Source: Lasiosphaeria ovina
Taxonomy: Eukaryota; Ascomycota; Sordariomycetes; Sordariales; Lasiosphaeriaceae
Length of the DNA: 64,000 nucleotides
Reading direction: 5' to 3'
Assembly: GCA_033439765.1 (NCBI GenBank)
Contig: JAULSN010000010.1
Coordinates: forward strand, 558,001-622,000
Shown: one piece after another, positions 35,664 to 46,153 of the stretch
Layout: every line of letters starts with the position of its first letter
Position numbering within the stretch: position 1 is the stretch's first letter
The notes under the pieces: model-generated
Database searches by the model: none
Told to the model about the DNA's origin: nothing
What the model saw: the letters and a program-made list of their open reading frames with translations, nothing else
Translations under genes and position numbers: made by a program

Positions 35664-36852
35664 CTTGTGGTTTAGACTCGCTGCCGGGTAAAATGCTCAA
35701 CTATTGAAGGGCGCCTGCATCAGTCAGCGCGCACACTTCGCGGAATAGCAGTGTAAGATCTAGAGCAAGAAGAACGAGGTGCACCCAGACAACGTGTCCC
35801 ATGGCCTGCTGCCTGCGGAACGAAGAGGAGCTCGCAACTCGCAGCTCGCAGCTCTCAACTTAGTTCTAGAGAATGCAGCCAACGCCAACGCTCCGTGTAA
35901 CAGTGAGTCAACAATGAGGTCGGACGAACGGCGACCGATTATCGGGTGAGATGGACGTTTGCGAAGTGTACAGACGGTTGGAGGCAGATGACGATGCTGG
36001 GCTCTTTCTGCCACGCACTCTAGCAATCGAAGCTCACGAGCTGTTGGCATGTGCTCCCTCCCGCTGAGACCTGCAGCAATCAGTGGTCCCGGCGGCGTCA
36101 CTATTGGCTGGGACACCAACGTGTGGGGCCTAAATCGTCCGTGCGGATCGCCAACGGTGGGTGGCTTGAGGCTCTGCCAAACCCAGGCATCCCAAGACCC
36201 AAGTCACCTCAGTCAACCCCAATTTCACCACGCGCCTTACCTCCGGGTCTATCTTAGTGCTGGCGGATATTTCAACTGGTTGAAACACGTACCGTACGTG
36301 ATAATATCTTGAACGTCGCAAATTCGTCTGGCCCCAAGGTTGCTACTGTAGCTCAAGTGGAGTCGAACCACCGTCAAAAAGGGACGAGGTGTTTGTCGGC
36401 TCACCTTTTTCTCTTTCCTAAGGCCAAGGGGAGATTCTGTATGTGTGACTGTATGAGCGCGTCTTTGAACTCACATGGGTCGACGTTCGTTTGGCTGTAC
36501 TATATTGAGTGCCAAGTACAGTTTAGCCGATGAAACCCATGCATAATCCGAAAAAACACATTACCCAAGCTGTGTATAGACAGGCCTGAGTAACAAGATT
36601 ATAGATGTGTGCACTTGTGGTCACCTTAGGATGCATACCAGGGCAGTTATGAAAGTCTATTGCTAAGGACTGATGTACCTATGTTTGGCCGTTGTCCGTA
36701 TTTCCCCCCTGAACTGAACACCCCACTCGCCCATGTCCTCTCAGTAGCGGCGAAGGGCAAAGATGCGTTTGGTCTTTACGCGAAGCAGACAATCGCCATA
36801 TCCACGCACTTCCCACACAACCTCGCAGAGGAAAGCTAACTACAATTCGAAT
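35664..36852. other. Intergenic region, Atg28-like promoter and pyruvate kinase 3' flank
   Basis: About 1.2 kb. Both genes are on the minus strand, so the right part is the 3' flank of pyruvate kinase and the left part the promoter of the coiled-coil gene. No gene is supported; frames under 120 codons have no recognisable product. Confidence 0.45.
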
Positions 36853-38791
36853 TTATTGTTGTCCAATTCCAAGGTGCTTGACATCGGCCTTGACAATACG
36901 CAGGGTATTGGTGTTGCCCATGCCGCCCTGTATACGTGTTAGCAACACTTCCCGAGGTATTTGTAGGAACATGCGTGTATCTTACCTTCCAGCCCTGCAC
37001 AACGACGACGGTCTCGTCCTGGTTCAGGATATTGAGGCCAATGGCATTGCTGAGTCCCCACTTGATGCGGCGGTCAACATCCTCTTGCCAGTTAACCTTG
37101 GTGAAGTCGGGCTTGGCCTCGGGGAAGAGGAAGGGGTAGACGCCGCGGTAAAGATGGGCGTATCTGGAGGCCGAGGGGCTGCGGGTAATCATGATGATGG
37201 GGCACACGGGGCGGTACTTGGATAGGAGGCGAGCCGACTCTCCGGAAGTCGAGAGCACGAAGATGGCAGAGGCGTTGAGATCTAGCGAGGCCCGAACAGC
37301 AGCCATGGCGCAGGACTCCGTGATGGACACTGGTCGCTTAACGAGAGTGCACAGCTCTTCAAAGTGACTAACGTAAGGGATAGTGTTTTCGGCCTTCAAG
37401 CACGCTTCGCTCATCTCACGCACAGCCTCGTTGGGGTAGATACCCTTGGCTGTCTCGCCGGACAACTGGAAACCTAGTTAGCCTCTCTGATATAGAGTAA
37501 AATCGGGAACGGGCTTTCTTACCATGACGCAGTCGGCACCGTCCGTAACTGCGTTACCAACATCGCTGATCTCGGCTCTGGTGGGTCTGGGGTTCTTGAT
37601 CATGGACTCGAGCATCTGGGTTGCGCAGATGACTGGCTTGCCAGCAATGTTGCACATGGCAATGATCTTCTTCTGGGCTGCGAAAACTTCGGCCGCGGGA
37701 ATCTCAATGCCCAAGTCACCACGAGCAACCATCACACCGTCGGTCTCAGCCAGGATCTCAGCGAAGTTGTTGAGACCTTGGCGGTTCTCAATCTTGGCAA
37801 TGATCTGGATGTGGGCGCCGTCCTTTCCAAGCACTTCGCGGATATCCTTGATGTCCTGGCCCCGACGGATGAAGGCTGTTACGGATATTAGCACACGGCT
37901 TAACAATTCAGGAAGCATGTCACCGTTAGGCATGGCACGTACAGGCAAACACCATATCGACATTGTTCTTCACGCCGAACCGCAGATCGTTCTTATCCTT
38001 CTCTGAAAGAGCGGGAAGATCGACATCTGTGTTGGGGAGATTGACGCCCTTGCGCGACGAGATGAAACCATTGTTTCTCGCCTTGACCTTGACGGTCTTG
38101 TCGTCTGTGATCTCAATCACGTCGAAAGCCAACACACCATCGTCAACGTAGATGATGCGGCCTGGCGTAATCACCTTGGTGATGTTCTTGTAGTCGACAT
38201 ACCTGGGGGAAACGTTAGCAAATACAGACCCAGTGATGGTAAAAAGCATAGATAACTAACATGTTCTCCGTGTCACACGAAGTGGCGTATTTCTCATCGG
38301 TGGTGAAGTTCATCACGGTACCGGCAGCAATAGGGATGTCGGCATCGCCGGTCGTGTTGCCGGTACGGATCTCAGGTCCCTTGGTGTCAAGAGCGATCGC
38401 AACTTGGCGGCCCTTCTGGGCCTTCTCCGCAGCACGGGCATTGTCAATCACCGATTCTGCGGTGGGCTAGCGTCAGCGGGTAATATACTTGAAATGGGGA
38501 TCAAATGAGGACGGCCCCATTCGCGCCCGCCACCCATCACCACATGTCCAGGTTGCACGCCAGGCACGTACGGTGATATTCATAGCTGCCGTGGGAAAAG
38601 TTCATCCGCACAACGTTCAAGCCAGCCTCGCGGAGCTTGTTGATCGCCTCGACCGAGTTCGTCTTGGGACCAATGGTGCAGATGATGGACGTCCGACGCA
38701 GGTTACGCTCGGGCTGGAAAGCAGTGTCGAGCTGGGCAAGCCAGTCGATTCTGCCGCCGAGCTGGAGGTGATCCAGAGCCGTGGCCGCCAT
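36853..38791 (-). CDS. pki: Pyruvate kinase, 527 aa, 6 exons
   Basis: The last step of glycolysis: phosphoenolpyruvate + ADP to pyruvate + ATP, in the cytosol. Exons on the minus strand: 38791-38572, 38456-38261, 38202-37943, 37875-37523, 37465-36986, 36927-36853; five introns (115, 58, 67, 57, 58 bp), all GT..AG and in phase; total 528 codons, the usual fungal length. The N-terminal block '[14 protein letters not shown]' and '[14 protein letters not shown]' carry the conserved Arg and the phosphate-binding site. '[12 protein letters not shown]' and '[10 protein letters not shown]' hold catalytic and metal-binding residues. '[14 protein letters not shown]' is the Mg/pyruvate site, and '[20 protein letters not shown]' is the pyruvate kinase signature region. 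The last exon encodes only 24 residues. A 5' UTR intron (about 39217-38905) is possible. Confidence 0.97.
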
Positions 38792-39795
38792 TCTGACGAC
38801 TATCTGGTCCGAACAGAGGTTTCGGGTGTGGTTATGGGAAGCCTAACAAGGTAGGCTCTGGTCGCTAGGAGGGGCAGAGCAGATGATGGGGGGACGTAAA
38901 TTTCCTGTTGCGAGGGCTTTTTAATCAGCAAACTGGTTCCGATCGGGTGAGAGGTTTTCGGGAGATGAAAAAAAAATCAGTTCGAGCAGCTGCAGGCCAG
39001 CGGAGATAGGCGAGTGAATGGCTGAGGCAAAAGCAGAGCCAAGGGACGATGCCCGAAAGTCACACGGCTGTCGAGTTCTGAGGTAGCTCGAAAATTGCCC
39101 CTCCTTCGGTTGGGTCCCCGAAGGAGCAACCGCCGCAGGCGAAGTCGGAACAAATGCGGTGAAAAACACCAGCCGTCCGGGGATGGCAGAAAATGGCGAA
39201 GTTTGAGAGAAACGTACCTGGGGGAATATCGATGTCGGTCGGAGTGTGGAGAGGTCGATTGATGGAGGGAGAAGGGAGCAAGAATGAAGTTTCGGCGGAG
39301 TTGTGCTGAGGGAATTGGCTTTTTGGTTTGACTTTCTTGCGCGAAAAAGTCCCCGTTCAACACGAATGTAATTGAGCTCCAGAGCTCCTCCCTCAACATC
39401 CCACCCAACCAGCGATTACAGATTGCCCAGTGCCCCACGCACCCCTCATTCGCCCGATTAGGTCTAGCGGGATGACAAGGCACGGCCAACCACCGTGGAG
39501 CTAGGCGAGGCGTGGCTTCGAGTTAGTCTTGTGATCGTGCACGTGTTTTAATGGTCTGTGCTTAAGCTTTCGGTTCCCGGGGTCGTCGTGTGATCGGCCA
39601 CACGGCTCGTTATCGATGGGGGGCCCTCGCGCGGTCGCTTGCCTCTCCCTCCAACCATCGACCAAACCAGCTTGACCGACACATCCACTGCCAATCATCG
39701 CCCCAGCAACACACAACTGCTGTTTCGGAGAGGAGTTTGAGAGTCACCATCCGCGGTCGAAGATTGTCGTGTAGAGATCGAGGCATTCTCTCAAG
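38792..39795. promoter_or_regulatory. Divergent promoter region between pyruvate kinase and MIN8
   Basis: About 1 kb between two divergent starts. On the minus strand a strong donor (CCCCCAG|GTACGT at 39217) and an acceptor (CAACAG at 38905) could delimit a 313-nt intron in the pyruvate kinase 5' UTR, as is common in highly expressed fungal genes. C/T-rich stretches on either side fit core promoters. No single factor site is certain. Confidence 0.4.
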
Positions 39796-40324
39796 ATGGT
39801 GGTGAGTTCGGCCCCTCCCCACCTCTTTGTCTTCCCGTCCAAACTGCCTTCTCTCGTGTCGCCATGTTGTCATTCGAGGTCTAAAGCGCTCCCAGTTTCT
39901 CGATTTGCTGACTTTGGGGTTATGGTCGAAGCTCGGGCGACTAACCCACTACGCCTTCGATGCGGTCTTGTGTGAGTCGTCACTATTCGAAAGTTGATGC
40001 CCTTGGCTTTGCTCGCTGGCTGACTCGGCTTGCTCGAGTAGTTTCCGCGTTCCTCGCCGGAATGAAGCGGTCGACTGGTCTGACGTGAGTTTTCTCCCGG
40101 CCGTTGCAGTGATCCCCTGTCGACGGAGGATGGTGGTGGGCGGCGGCTAACTCTTGCCCCTCTTATGGGGACCTCCTAGACCCAGTTTCAAAACGGACAA
40201 GGTCGCCGGTGACAACAAAGAAGTTACGAAGTGGGTAGACAAGTACCTCGGCGTTGGAGAATGGGTGATGGACCAGTCGGTCGCCATCGCGGGCTCGAGC
40301 GGGTGGTTCGAAAGGACGAGGTAG
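39796..40324 (+). CDS. min8: MIN8/DUF1748 mitochondrial small protein, 77 aa, 4 exons
   Basis: A very small protein of the fungal DUF1748 family; the yeast member is mitochondrial and linked to complex IV. Exons: 39796-39801 (only ATG GTG), 39932-39971, 40042-40084 and 40180-40324, separated by introns of 130, 70 and 95 bp with GTGAGT donors in all three. The joined product begins 'MVLGRLTHYAFDAVLFSAFL', continues 'AGMKRSTGLTPSF' and ends 'AIAGSSGWFERTR'. The hydrophobic first half (THYAFDAVLFSAFLAG) fits an inner-membrane helix, and the 'GMKRSTGLT' block is the most typical of the family. None of the exons is recognisable alone, so open-frame scanning misses this gene. Frame and phase are fully consistent over all four exons. 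Confidence 0.88.
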
Positions 40325-40962
40325 GGTGTCGGATAAGGTTGGGTCGTTCGGGTGGGCGACTCTGAGGCACAACAGGGCATGGCCTCGCATTGCCCGGATG
40401 ACGGGATAGGGCCTTCTTATGGTGCTGCGTGGGAATGCTCAATCTCCTTCACGGATGGGCCGGCTGTTTGCCGACTTCTCCTGCGACTCCTTGTCTCGGG
40501 TGTCTCATGGAAAGGCGTTCAGGGATGGACCTTGATTGCGGTATATTTTTCTCACGGTTCTGCAACACGTATAAAGCCCATTCTTCTCTGCCTCAAAGTA
40601 TTGTGTGCGTAGCTCTTGCTATTCGGTCTCGAGCTCCGCCTGTCCGAGGACCTGGGGATGGGGAATTAGGTAATGCCCCGTAGTTTCCCGGCATGCCCAG
40701 GTTGTCTGGCCTTAGCCGAGGCTATCCACCGGTCGGAGCCGTTCGGGGTACTATTTTTGATGCACGACGGAGAAAAATGGTCATGGCTATTTACTCGAAT
40801 GTACAGAAGTCCGCATCCATTTAAAGAGAACCGGAGTATTGCCCTAAACAAACTTGCAGAGCTCACGCCCTGTAGTTGTCCACAAGTAATTAAAGAGCTT
40901 AAAAGGAAATAAAAACCCCGGGGAAAACATGGCCCGGTGCCTAGCTGTCAAACGCTACCAGA
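40325..40962. other. Convergent 3' flanks of MIN8 and DHA1 transporter
   Basis: About 640 bp. A 79-codon frame at 40673-40912 is open but has no recognised domain and lies where 3' UTRs are expected, so I do not call it a gene. Confidence 0.4.
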
Positions 40963-42801
40963 TCACAGGTTCTTGATCGGATATTTCGTCCTCAAAAGCT
41001 CGCCATACCGAATGATCAAGAACGCGCCGGGGACCATGGCCGCCGCGATAAAAGCCAGCAGGCTGTTTCCCCAGCCGAGCCCGAGTGCCTCGTACATTTT
41101 GAGGCCAAAAAGAGGGAGGACCGCACCAAAGACGCTCCTCGCCACCGTGTTGGCGGCCAGTGCCGAGGCCGCGTAAATGGTGAAGGTGTCGATCAGAGCC
41201 TGCGCCTGCGTGTCAGTTGCCTATCCTCGACTTCCGCCTCGGTGGGCATTGGAGAGCTGCTTACCAGATTCATGGACGCGAAGATGATGATGTTTCCCAT
41301 TCCACTGGTTGGTTGCGCAGTTAGTGTCTCGGGGTAGGCGAAAAGGGGCAGCTTGGACTTCTCCGGAGAGAAGATCAAGGGTAAGTTCGAAGGCAAGAAA
41401 AAAAAAAGAGGAGCCAAACAAGACTCACATTAGGACGTGGCTTAAGATCGGTACAATCCAGTGCACTCGGTACTGCGCCGTCCAGCCGTAAATAAAGAAG
41501 CCCACGGGGAGCATAATCGCGCCCGCAGGCAAGCTCGCGAGGCGGTGTTCCGGCTTGGCGTCCTTGCCAGCCTTCTTGATGGCGCGGTCGCTGGAGATGC
41601 TAAAGTACAGCAGGCCGGCCATGGACCCGACGCCGAGGCCGAGGAAGACGAGGCCGACGGTGCTCGTGTTGAAGCCGTAGTACTGCGTGAAGACGACGCT
41701 GACGCTCGTGAACATGATGTACAGGTAGCCGTACACGATGGAGATGTACACGGCGAAGGCGATGCAGAGCGGGCTGAACGCCAGCATGCGCAGCGGGCGG
41801 ATGATGCTGCGCTTGAAGTAGTCGGCCGGCGTCAGGCCGCTGTCGAGCTTGGACCGCAGCAGCTCGTTGCCCGTCTCCCTGCGCAGGCGGTCGACCTTGC
41901 GCTGCAGCAGCACGGGGGCGTACGACTCGCGCGCGAAGGCGAAGATGGCGACGGTCAGCGAGCCCATCAGGATGACCATCAGCCAGAACACCCAGCGCCA
42001 GCCCTTGGCGCCGGCCAGGAACCCGCCCGCCACGGGCCCGATGATGGGGCCCAGCAGCGGGCCGATGCTGAAGGCCGACATGGCCATGGCGCGCTTCTCC
42101 TGCACGATCATGTCGGCGATGGTGCCGCCGCCGTTGCTGAGCGGGCAGCTGCCGAAGACGCCCGAGAAGAAGCGGAAGACGATGAGCGCGTTCAGCGTCG
42201 GGGCCAGCGCGCAACCGACTAGGAACGCTACGAAGCCGATGTTGCACGCGTGGTAGACGACCAGCCGGCCGTAGATCTCGCTCAGCGGCGCGATGACCAG
42301 CGGCCCGGCCGCGAAGCCGAGCACGTACACCGACACGACGAACGACGCGAGCTCGAGGTTGTCCGACTGGAACTCGTGCATGAGCTGGGACACGCCGGGC
42401 GCGAAGATGGACGAGCCCAGCGGCGTGACGAAGGTCAGCATGCTGATCAGCACGCAGTTCAGCACCTTGGTCCACGTCGGCCAGTTGTAGGGGTTGGCCG
42501 GGTCGTTGTCGTCCCACCAGACGACGTTCGGGTCGTGGTCGTCGTCGTCGTCAGCGACAGGGGCATTGTTGTCTTTGGCGTCCTTCTCGACGTCGCCCGA
42601 CAGACTGCGTTTACGGGCGAGCGAGGCCCGCCGCTGCTGCTGCTCTGCGATGGCGTGCTGGCGTTGCTTCTCGCCCTGCTCGTCCAGCACGACGCCTATG
42701 TCGGACGGGATGTCGGCGTCGTGGCCCTCGGCCACGGCCTGGTCAATGCTCCGCTGTCTCTGCAGCGCGGCCGCATCACCACCGGCGTCTGGCGTCGCCA
42801 T
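40963..42801 (-). CDS. MFS transporter, DHA1 (drug:H+ antiporter) family, 551 aa, 3 exons
   Basis: Exons on the minus strand: 42801-41429, 41304-41265 (40 nt) and 41205-40963, introns of 124 and 59 bp (an alternative acceptor at 41199 would drop two residues). Residues 1-110 are a cytosolic, charged N-terminus with a run of Asp. '[14 protein letters not shown]' then opens helix 1, followed by twelve predicted helices; '[17 protein letters not shown]' around helices 2-3 is the DHA1 loop motif and '[17 protein letters not shown]' is the antiporter motif C in helix 5. The second half ends '[20 protein letters not shown]' plus a last helix and the tail '[11 protein letters not shown]'. Such proteins export drugs, polyamines or metabolites at the plasma membrane with proton import. 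The substrate is not readable. It is 18 kb from the PKS, so no cluster link is implied. Confidence 0.92.
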
Positions 42802-45159
42802 TGGGGATGCCGTCGCGTCGCTGCATCGTGGTGGTTAGTCAATGCGCCAGAAGACGTCGAGACGAAAGCTGCGCGTGTAATCCGTGCGCCCACCCACTGC
42901 ACGCCCCGGCGTGTTTTCCGTGCATTTCTGTGGTGTTGTTCGAGATGTGAAACTTTAGGTAACGTATACATATTCCCATCGGGTCGCCCTGCCCGTGTCC
43001 GGTCCCCCACTTCCAATTGCTCGGCGTTCTTGGGTAAGGCAGCGTGCTTACTGTAGGTATACGGGAGTGCTTCTTGCACAAGCCGGAGTGGAGTAGCCGG
43101 GGCGATCAACGGTGCGGATCCGAACCCAAGCCCACTATAAATTAGAAGCCGGCCTCCGGGAGAGGGACTGCTGCAAGCAAAAAGCAGCTCCCGTGAACCG
43201 ACAACTGAAATCGAATCGGAATTGTCTGTAAGTTGTGGGACAGACGACTCAGGAAGCAGCCAAAGCATTTAACGCCAGAAAAACAAATGAGCTCTGCAGC
43301 TCTTCCATCCCGGCTCTAGAGTCTAGCTACGCAGGGAAAGTCACGGTGGCGCAACCGAACAGCCCAATGTCGGGCCTGCTACAGGTCACTTCGCACTGCT
43401 ATTCGCAGGCGGCGTGCCGCTTAATTGCCTCCTTTCCATCGTGTCTGTTCTGAGCGCCGTGCACAGGGCTTGCATAACCCGGCCGGCTAGCGCAACTTCC
43501 GAATAACGCGTGCATAAAACCTGCACAAAGCGCCTGGATATCTGCGCGCGCCCATTGGGCTGAGGCCGCCCCCGCGTGACGTGACGGGATGCCGATGGGG
43601 GTTTGCCAGCGCCATCTGGCCTCCTTTTGTCATACTGCAACAACACAAACTAAAGGCTTCAAACGGCTACCAAAGGTTTGACAGGGGGCACTTTGACTCC
43701 ATGATATTCTCGCATATCGAGATTCGAGACCCAGATACCTGCTGGCTAGTACGTAAAGGGGGTGACGATGCAAGTCGGACTTGATCGCACTACGGAATAA
43801 AAGCCGGGCAATTTCTCAGCCCGTCTTACCCAGCCCATTTCCCCGTCTTGTCCATAGAGGGTGTAGAACAATACCAAATGTCTTTGCATAACTAGTTTCA
43901 GCTGCAAAGCCACTCTGCGATCAGAAACTGGCCGTCTCTTTATTGCCGCCTCGATGACCTCGCTGTTCACAATGGGGCAAGCGGATCAAGCCAAACTTCT
44001 AGCGTAGTCTTAGGATATGTATATTGGTACAATATGGGATCACAAGTTCATAGTCATAAAGCTTATGAGTTCTGACTCAGTCAGCATCACTCACTCACGT
44101 AACAAAAACAAACGCCGCTTTATTTGTGTTTCATCTGAAATTGCCAAGGTTGCGAGATTGTGATGAGGATATGGGGTCTTTATGATCATACGAGGGTCGC
44201 TGCTCAAGGGAATAATTATCTCATCTCATCAGTAGCCCCACATCACTGCCACACGAGAATAAAAAATGCCACTCCCCTTCATTGCTAAGATACCATACAC
44301 GAAAAATACTATAGGGGTGAAAAAGTGCCGGGTTAATTACACAAGGCAATATAAGCGTGCGTACAAGTGTGCGTGGTTCGCCTGATTACCAGTTGGGAGA
44401 GAGGTTTCTTTTTGGTTGGCCATATTTGGATGGAAACCAAAGTATTTTTGACATTAGTGAAGTCGGCTTAAAGCTTCTCTTGCTTATTTTTGCCATTACC
44501 GGATCAATCTTCACCTGTCTAGATACCTGCGTAGGACTTGTGTGACATTGGATCTGAGCAAAGACTGTTTTGAGTTTCACAGTCTTTCACGTGTCTTGAT
44601 GCAAGTTGTCATGCTATTACCCGACCAACCACATCACGTCACACCCTTCCAGGCTCTGACATTTTTGCTATCATCACTTCCGTGTTACGTTGTGGCCGTG
44701 GTGGAAGAAGCTGGCACAGTCTTCATCATAGACATAGAACGTCTGGAATATTGCCGCCCTTCACCAAACCCTAACCCTAGTTATAACTGGCTTCTCGATC
44801 AAAGAGACTTGGACGAATCCGTCAAGTTGCTTGCTTGGTCAGTCGTTCAAGGCAGCAGGTGTACTTTTCACACGTGTCGGGCGATAGTTGGGCGTTGCTT
44901 ATCATATCACCTAATCATCAGCCCTAATTACCTATCTACCCAGGTCCCAGACCTGAGTTCCGTCATCAATGACGGAACGGTGCAGTGGGCTCCTCGACGA
45001 CTCCATGGCTGGATTGCGACGCAACAGGAAGACGACCTATATCAATCCCGACTCTCTGTTCTGCAGCCGTTATTTGTGGAATCTGACTGCCTCCTCCTGC
45101 CGCAGCGTCCGTGTGTGCGTGCGTGCTTGATGCAGCACGTACACACTGCAGACGGCACC
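42802..45159. other. 2.4 kb intergenic region between DHA1 transporter and 2EXR gene
   Basis: The left part is the transporter promoter. 43790-44560 is A/T-rich with no gene. A telomere-like double repeat (CCCTAACCCTA) lies near 44767-44777. The 2EXR reading frame stays open upstream to 44542, but that part is not protein-like and is taken as leader. Confidence 0.45.
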
Positions 45160-46153
45160 ATGCCATCATCGTGCCGCAGCACCAGCACCGACTTCCCGCA
45201 GTTCGCGCTGCTGCCGGCCGAGATCCAGCTCATGATCTGGGCTGAAGCGGCTGCGCAGTCGCCGCATGTGCACTTCTTTCAGAATCTCGAGCCAAAGTTT
45301 GAAAAGTGGATAGACGAGGACGTGTTGTTGGTGCCCAACGGGCAGTCAGGCGCACGGGGGCTGGTGCATCTGTCGCGGGCTTGCAAGGACGCGCATTCGG
45401 CCGTCGCCCGGCGCGAGCAAGCCATCGATACCAAGACGCTCCTGCGCATCATGCTCGGCGAGGCCCGGACGGGCACGACACTGCGACTGACCCTGGATCT
45501 GAGGGCCGACCTCGTCTGCCTCGGCGGCCCCGACGCCAGCCGTCAGGAACTGGACGCCATGCTCGAGTGGGCCGACCCGTCGCACATCATCTTCACTGGC
45601 GCGAGGCATCTGGCGGTGCGCTACCATCCGGAATGGGACCGCTTCCGTGTTAAGCCGGTGGACCACGGCGACACGTGCCACAGAACCTTGTGGAGACGCC
45701 GGGATGGCATGCCGTTTTGCGGCGTGTGCATCCGATGCCTGATGGCCAGGTTCAAGAAGCTGGAGAGCTTCTACCTTATTGTCGACGGGTGCAGTCCGTC
45801 CGAGTCGGCCACACCTAATAACGTCGAAGCCCAGCGAGCTTTCGAGTGTCCAGGGCTCAAGCCGAGGGCACGGGAATTCCAGGCCTACAACCGTACATAT
45901 TTCGAGCTTCTTGATCCATGGCAAAGAGATGAGCTGCGGCTCCCAGTGACATCGTTGAAGGAGGTTGAGAACAGCATAGTGAGTATTTGCCATGTACATC
46001 CAATTGTGACACTTGAAAGCCACTTACCGGGTTGCCCTCTTTATCTAGCGTCAACGCAGTCGTACAAGTTTTGTGCCTCGTTGGTTTAGTGATGTACGGT
46101 TTGGGCTGCTATCATGGCGCGAAGACTCGTTTGGATTACCTGTTCGCAAGTGA
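45160..46153 (+). CDS. 2EXR-domain protein, 307 aa, 2 exons
   Basis: Exons 45160-45978 and 46049-46153; the 70-bp intron has GTGAGT and TATCTAG ends and its removal replaces a short unrelated tail by 'RQRSRTSFVPRWF' and 'VRFGLLSWRED'. The N-terminus 'FPQFALLPAEIQLMIWAEAA' is the hallmark of the 2EXR family, a fungal-expanded family with an F-box-like 'LP.EIR..IW' opening. Two Cys pairs in the middle (CGVCIRC) are visible but not enough for a zinc site call. The function of 2EXR proteins is unknown. ATG 45130 in the same frame would add ten residues; I prefer 45160 because it starts close to the domain. Confidence 0.78.

Noticed and set aside
42250..43056. 268-codon plus-strand frame
   Set aside because: Mostly antisense to the DHA1 transporter; rich in Asp/Arg/Val as expected from reverse reading of GC-rich codons.
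44542..45159. Open upstream extension of the 2EXR gene
   Set aside because: The translation is not protein-like and precedes the domain start; treated as 5' leader.
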